In this document: positions 5,541-9,227 of the stretch, piece after piece
How positions within the stretch are numbered: the stretch's first letter is position 1
Layout of the letters: each line of letters starts with the position of its first letter
DNA from: Candidatus Cloacimonadota bacterium
GTDB lineage: Bacteria; Cloacimonadota; Cloacimonadia; Cloacimonadales; Cloacimonadaceae
Assembly: GCA_016875595.1 (NCBI GenBank)
Contig: VGPI01000077.1
Span: 1-9,227, forward strand
Length of the DNA: 9,227 nt
Direction of reading: 5' to 3'
Notes under the pieces: model-generated
Seen by the model: only the letters and a program-made list of their open reading frames with translations
Database searches by the model: none
What the model was told of the DNA's origin: nothing
Position numbers and translations under genes: made by a program

Positions 5541-7585
5541 AGTATTTGGTTACCAGCGCTTTACCCTATGCCAATGGCAAGCTGCACGTGGGACACTTGG
5601 CGGGGGCTTATCTGCCGGCTGATATCTTTGTCCGCTATCTGCGGCTCAAGGGCGAGGACGTGATCTATATCTGCGGAACCGATGAACATGGTACGCCGAT
5701 CTCGGTCAATGCCGATGCGGAAGGCGTCACGCCCGAGGAGATCGTCCAGCGGTATCACGACCTGATCAAAGAGGGCTTTGACGGCATCAGCATCGAGTTT
5801 GACAATTTTTCCGGCACGGCAAGACCGCCGCATCACATTCTGTCTCAGGATTTCTTTACCAATTTATACGAGCAGGGGCACGTGGAGCCGAAGGATACGA
5901 TGCAGTTCTTTTGCGAGCATGACCGTCGTTTCCTGCCGGATAGGTACGTGGAAGGTACCTGTCCAAAGTGTGGAGCAGATGGCGCTCGGGGTGATCAATG
6001 CGACAAATGTGGTCAGATTTATGATACCAATGCTTTGGTAGAGCCGCGCTGTAAGATCTGCGGGAATATGCCGGTTATCCTGCTAACTCGGCACTGGTTC
6101 CTGCATCTGGAACACTATCGCCGGCGGCTCAAGGACTGGCTGGAGCAAAAAACGGGCTGGAAGGAAAGTGTGCGCAGTTTTATCCTCAACCTCCTGGATC
6201 AGGAATTGGTGGAACGATCGATCACCCGAGACCTGAGCTGGGGTGTGCCGGTTCCCTTGCCGGAAGCGGAAGGGAAAGTCCTTTACGTCTGGTTTGATGC
6301 GCCGATCGGGTATATCTCCGCGACGGTGGAATGGGCAGAACGGATCGGGGAACCGGAGCGCTGGAAGGATTATTGGCTCGATCCCGGGACGCGCCTGGTG
6401 CATTTCATCGGCAAGGACAATATCATCTTCCACGCCATGATCTGGCCGGCGATGCTGATGGGTCAGCGCTTACCCTACTGCTTGCCCTATGACATTCCGG
6501 CAAATGAATTTATGAATCTGGAAGGGCAAAAGATCTCCACCAGCCGCAATTGGGCGATCTGCGTGGATGAATTCGTCCGGGACTTTGACGGGGAATACCT
6601 GAGGTATTATCTGGCGGTCAATGCACCCGAGAGCAAGGACACGGACTTTGCCTGGAAGGATTTTCAGCACAAGGTCAATGGCGAACTGAACAACGTCCTG
6701 GGCAATCTGATCAACCGCGTTCTGGTCTTTGCGCACAAACACTTTGGCGGCGTGATCCGCGGTCTGATTCCCGATGCGGAAGCCGGAGCGGTGCTCAAAG
6801 AGGCGACCGGTCTTTACCATGAGATCGATGCCGCTTACCGCCAGTATCAGGTGAGGAAAAACACCAGACAAATCATGGATATCGCCCGGCTGGGCAATAA
6901 ATACTTTGATGAAACCAAGCCCTGGCAATCGGTCAGGCACGATCCGGAAAAAGCGATGCAGACGCTCTCCACCTGTCTGCAACTGATCAATATGATCGCC
7001 GTGGCGCTGACTCCGATATTGCCGAAAAGTATGGACAAATTGAGAGCGATGATCTCGCTACCGGCGGTCTCATCCTGGGCGGAAGGTCTGGGGGATCTGC
7101 CGGTGGAAGTGCGGATCGGGGAAGTGACGACGCTGTTTAACAAGGTCGAAGATGCGGCGATCGCGGTGCAATTAGCCAAACTGCAATTGCAGTCCAATCC
7201 TGAGACCGCATCTCCCGAAACAGGACAAGCCGCAGCTTATGCAACGGTGCCTCCGCTCAAGGATGCTATCTCCTATGACGACTTTGCCCGGATGGATATC
7301 CGCATTGCTTATGTGATCGCAGCGGAGCGAGTGCCCAAGACGGATAAACTGATGCACCTGAAGGTGGATATCGGTAGTGAACAGCGCGAACTGGTTGCCG
7401 GAGTGGCGGAGTATTATGATCCGCTGGATCTCATCGGCAAAAAGATCGTGATGTTAGTCAATCTGGAGCCGAGGAAGATCCGGGGAATTCTCTCTCAGGG
7501 CATGATCCTCTGCGCCAATGAGGAAAATGACCTGGCACTGCTTTCGCCGGTCAAGGATATGCCGCCGGGGACGGTGATTTACTGA
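5537..7585 (+). CDS. metG: methionyl-tRNA synthetase with C-terminal tRNA-binding domain
   Basis: MetG charges tRNA-Met with methionine using ATP, in the cytoplasm. The 682-residue protein opens with TSALPYANGKLHVGHLAGAY; the HIGH-type motif is His17-Val-Gly-His20. Zinc-knuckle cysteine pairs occur at C142/C145, C155/C158 and C172/C175. The KMSKS loop is the variant KISTS (332-336, in LEGQKISTSRNWAI), which keeps the first lysine. The anticodon-binding helical domain follows (about 370-540), then a linker rich in Ala, Pro and Glu, and an EMAPII/Trbp111-like tRNA-binding domain at 578-682 (DFARMDIRIAYVIAAERV to GTVIY) that usually supports dimerisation and tRNA affinity. Length and domain order match the long MetG type. 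The start overlaps the lysC stop by 4 bp, with GGAGA at 5526-5530 as ribosome site. The SpoIID-like gene starts 38 nt downstream. The sequence looks complete and active. Confidence 0.98.
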   Translation: MKYLVTSALPYANGKLHVGHLAGAYLPADIFVRYLRLKGEDVIYICGTDEHGTPISVNADAEGVTPEEIVQRYHDLIKEGFDGISIEFDNFSGTARPPHHILSQDFFTNLYEQGHVEPKDTMQFFCEHDRRFLPDRYVEGTCPKCGADGARGDQCDKCGQIYDTNALVEPRCKICGNMPVILLTRHWFLHLEHYRRRLKDWLEQKTGWKESVRSFILNLLDQELVERSITRDLSWGVPVPLPEAEGKVLYVWFDAPIGYISATVEWAERIGEPERWKDYWLDPGTRLVHFIGKDNIIFHAMIWPAMLMGQRLPYCLPYDIPANEFMNLEGQKISTSRNWAICVDEFVRDFDGEYLRYYLAVNAPESKDTDFAWKDFQHKVNGELNNVLGNLINRVLVFAHKHFGGVIRGLIPDAEAGAVLKEATGLYHEIDAAYRQYQVRKNTRQIMDIARLGNKYFDETKPWQSVRHDPEKAMQTLSTCLQLINMIAVALTPILPKSMDKLRAMISLPAVSSWAEGLGDLPVEVRIGEVTTLFNKVEDAAIAVQLAKLQLQSNPETASPETGQAAAYATVPPLKDAISYDDFARMDIRIAYVIAAERVPKTDKLMHLKVDIGSEQRELVAGVAEYYDPLDLIGKKIVMLVNLEPRKIRGILSQGMILCANEENDLALLSPVKDMPPGTVIY

Positions 7586-7623
7586 GTCCGGTGCTGTCCT
7601 GATCCTGGAATGAGTAACCTGGC

Positions 7624-9227
7624 ATGCGGATAAGGATTCTGATCGCTCTTGCCTGGCTGATGACCGGCTGGTTGACGGCGGCGCAGTTCATTGACGGGGT
7701 TCTGTATCTGGAAGTCAATCTGGCTGCGGGTAATACACTGAACCTCCGTAACGGTGGTCACTTGACCTTTGCCGAACTGGACTCGCCGGTCAGCAACGGC
7801 ATCAGCGGAGATCTTGCAATCACTGTGGCGCAGAAGGATGTCCAGCAGTTCTGGGGGATCATCAATCGCATCGAACCGGTGGCGCGGGAGGTGGACATTG
7901 ATCCGGATAGCGATGTCATCAGACGGACGCTTTTCTGGCACAATGGCAAACTCCTGATCCGGCTGGAACGGCTGGTCTTTGAAGACGTGAGCTTTCCCGC
8001 TCTGGAAGAGGCGAAACGCTATGCCAGCCAGACCGGTACGCCGGAAGTAAATATCTGCCTGATCCCTTTGAACCATCCGCGCATCCGGGTGACCAACCGG
8101 AGCGGGAAAGAGCAGTATTATGAACTGCCGGTACGGCTAAGCAGTGACAAAGCGCTCAATATCAACGACCAGAATGAGGGCTATGCAGGGGATCTGATCA
8201 TCCGTTTTGCGGACAACCGTCTGATCATCAATCACTACCTGTCACTGGAGGACTATGTGGCGGGGGTGATCCAGCATGAGATCGGTGGCGGGGCTCCTCT
8301 GGAAGCACTTAAGGTGCAATCAGTTGCTACGCGCACTCATGCCATCTCGATGTTGCTGTATAACCGGCACCGGGATGACGGTTTTGACCTCTGTAACACC
8401 ACGCATTGCCAGGTCTATAAAGGCGTTTATTTGCAGAATGCTAATGTCCTGGAGGCGGTGAAGGCGACGCGGAACATCGTGATGAATCATGGCAACCGGG
8501 TGGCGGATGCAGTCTATCACAGCATTTGTGGTGGCAAGACGGATGTCTCCAATGTGATCTGGCGGGGCTCTCCGGTGGATTACCTGCAGGGAGTGACCTG
8601 CATGGAGGAAGCGGAGGACTATGATCTGAATAGCGAAGCCGGCGTCCGGCAATGGATCAATCTGCGTCTTGAACCGCCGGGCATGGCGTCCTGGGAAAAG
8701 AAGAATATGAATTGGTCACGGAGCGTTTCGCGCCGGGCATTGCAACAGAATAGCGGGGTCAGCAACATCACGTCCATCGTGATCAACCGGCGGGGTGTGT
8801 CGGGTCGGATCGTGTCGCTGACCATCAATGGCAGCAGTTCCAAGACCTATATCTCGGAGTGGCAGATCCGGCAGACCTTTGGCAACCTGCCCAGTTCGCT
8901 GTTTTACATCGTGGGGAATTTCACCTCCAATGGCAATGGCGCCGTCGTCATCCGTCCCGGTACCTATATCACTATGCGGGGCAGGGGTTATGGACACGGA
9001 GTGGGGATGTGTCAGGTGGGAACTCTGAATAAAGCACGGGAGGGCTGGCTCTGGGAAGATATCCTGCATTTTTACTATCCCGGAGTGGAATTGACCGACC
9101 ACTGGAATATGCCGGACTTGCCGCTGCCGGGAATGCCGGGACAAAGCGATCCGGCAGGTGATCTGGACGGCGGACTCCTCCCGCCCGGCATCTTCATTGG
9201 TGACAGCATGATCAGGGATATGACCGA
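7624..9227 (+). CDS. secreted SpoIID/LytB-domain protein, 3' end outside window
   Basis: The frame is open from the ATG at 7624 to the window end (534 codons seen), the only start possible because a stop in frame lies at 7615-7617. Residues 1-20 (MRIRILIALAWLMTGWLTAA) are a signal peptide with likely cleavage after Ala20, so the protein acts in the periplasm or outside. Residues 21-190 are an extended N-terminal region. The SpoIID domain spans about 190-500: YVAGVIQHEIGGG (Tyr211; Glu219 matches the family's catalytic glutamate region), ALKVQSVATRTHA, CNTTHCQVYKG (257-267, likely metal-site residues), AVYHSICGGKT, and GRGYGHGVGMCQ (453-464). SpoIID is a lytic transglycosylase on denuded glycan strands in sporulation; related proteins occur in non-sporulators with unknown targets. 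A Pro/Gly-rich tail begins after about 500 and continues off the window. The ribosome site is weak. It may be coupled to metG transcription by proximity. Confidence 0.88.
   Translation, partial: MRIRILIALAWLMTGWLTAAQFIDGVLYLEVNLAAGNTLNLRNGGHLTFAELDSPVSNGISGDLAITVAQKDVQQFWGIINRIEPVAREVDIDPDSDVIRRTLFWHNGKLLIRLERLVFEDVSFPALEEAKRYASQTGTPEVNICLIPLNHPRIRVTNRSGKEQYYELPVRLSSDKALNINDQNEGYAGDLIIRFADNRLIINHYLSLEDYVAGVIQHEIGGGAPLEALKVQSVATRTHAISMLLYNRHRDDGFDLCNTTHCQVYKGVYLQNANVLEAVKATRNIVMNHGNRVADAVYHSICGGKTDVSNVIWRGSPVDYLQGVTCMEEAEDYDLNSEAGVRQWINLRLEPPGMASWEKKNMNWSRSVSRRALQQNSGVSNITSIVINRRGVSGRIVSLTINGSSSKTYISEWQIRQTFGNLPSSLFYIVGNFTSNGNGAVVIRPGTYITMRGRGYGHGVGMCQVGTLNKAREGWLWEDILHFYYPGVELTDHWNMPDLPLPGMPGQSDPAGDLDGGLLPPGIFIGDSMIRDMT

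Noticed and set aside
6470..6982. 170-residue minus-strand frame inside metG
   Set aside because: It is a shadow of a strongly supported gene; no independent start signal or motif.

Overview
This window looks like a bacterial chromosome segment with ordinary housekeeping genes on both sides of a gene-poor, repeat-packed island of about 2.9 kb. All recognised genes are on the + strand. Coding DNA looks moderate in GC by eye, and the island is visibly mixed, with an AT-rich first part. The gene set (MiaA, a parvulin without an export signal, aspartokinase, MetG with a C-terminal tRNA-binding domain, and a secreted SpoIID/LytB-domain protein) fits a Gram-negative or candidate-phylum bacterium. 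A member of the FCB/Cloacimonadota sphere is my guess, but nothing here proves the phylum.

Left block (2-1414): the 3' part of miaA, then a parvulin-type peptidyl-prolyl isomerase gene 24 nt downstream, probably one transcript.

Repeat island (1415-4361): only one credible gene, a small HUH/Y1 transposase of the IS200/RAYT type (2310-2783). Going right, the island holds: (i) a tandem array of 20-bp units (about 1437-1996) with decayed edges and a higher-order block duplication; (ii) a REP array in 68-bp register that reads toward the transposase; (iii) the transposase; (iv) a second REP array in 68-bp register in opposite orientation, the innermost REPs forming a 45-bp inverted pair whose hairpin shows a compensatory base-pair change; (v) a palindromic element of about 650 bp (3065-3710) with imperfect ends of about 90 bp around ten exact-length 47-bp tandem repeats; (vi) a perfect 38-bp hairpin with a 4-nt loop (3919-3998); (vii) an inverted pair of repeats related to the 47-bp unit, just ahead of lysC. 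The most interesting system is the REP-array/transposase locus, together with the clustering of several structurally distinct repeat families around it.

Right block (4362-9227): aspartokinase and methionyl-tRNA synthetase overlap by ATGA and are probably translationally coupled. A secreted SpoIID/LytB-domain protein follows after 38 nt and runs off the right end. The aspartokinase has a C-terminal regulatory region that departs from the usual ACT effector-site signature. lysC and metG both concern the aspartate/methionine branch of metabolism, whereas the SpoIID-like protein belongs to the cell wall.
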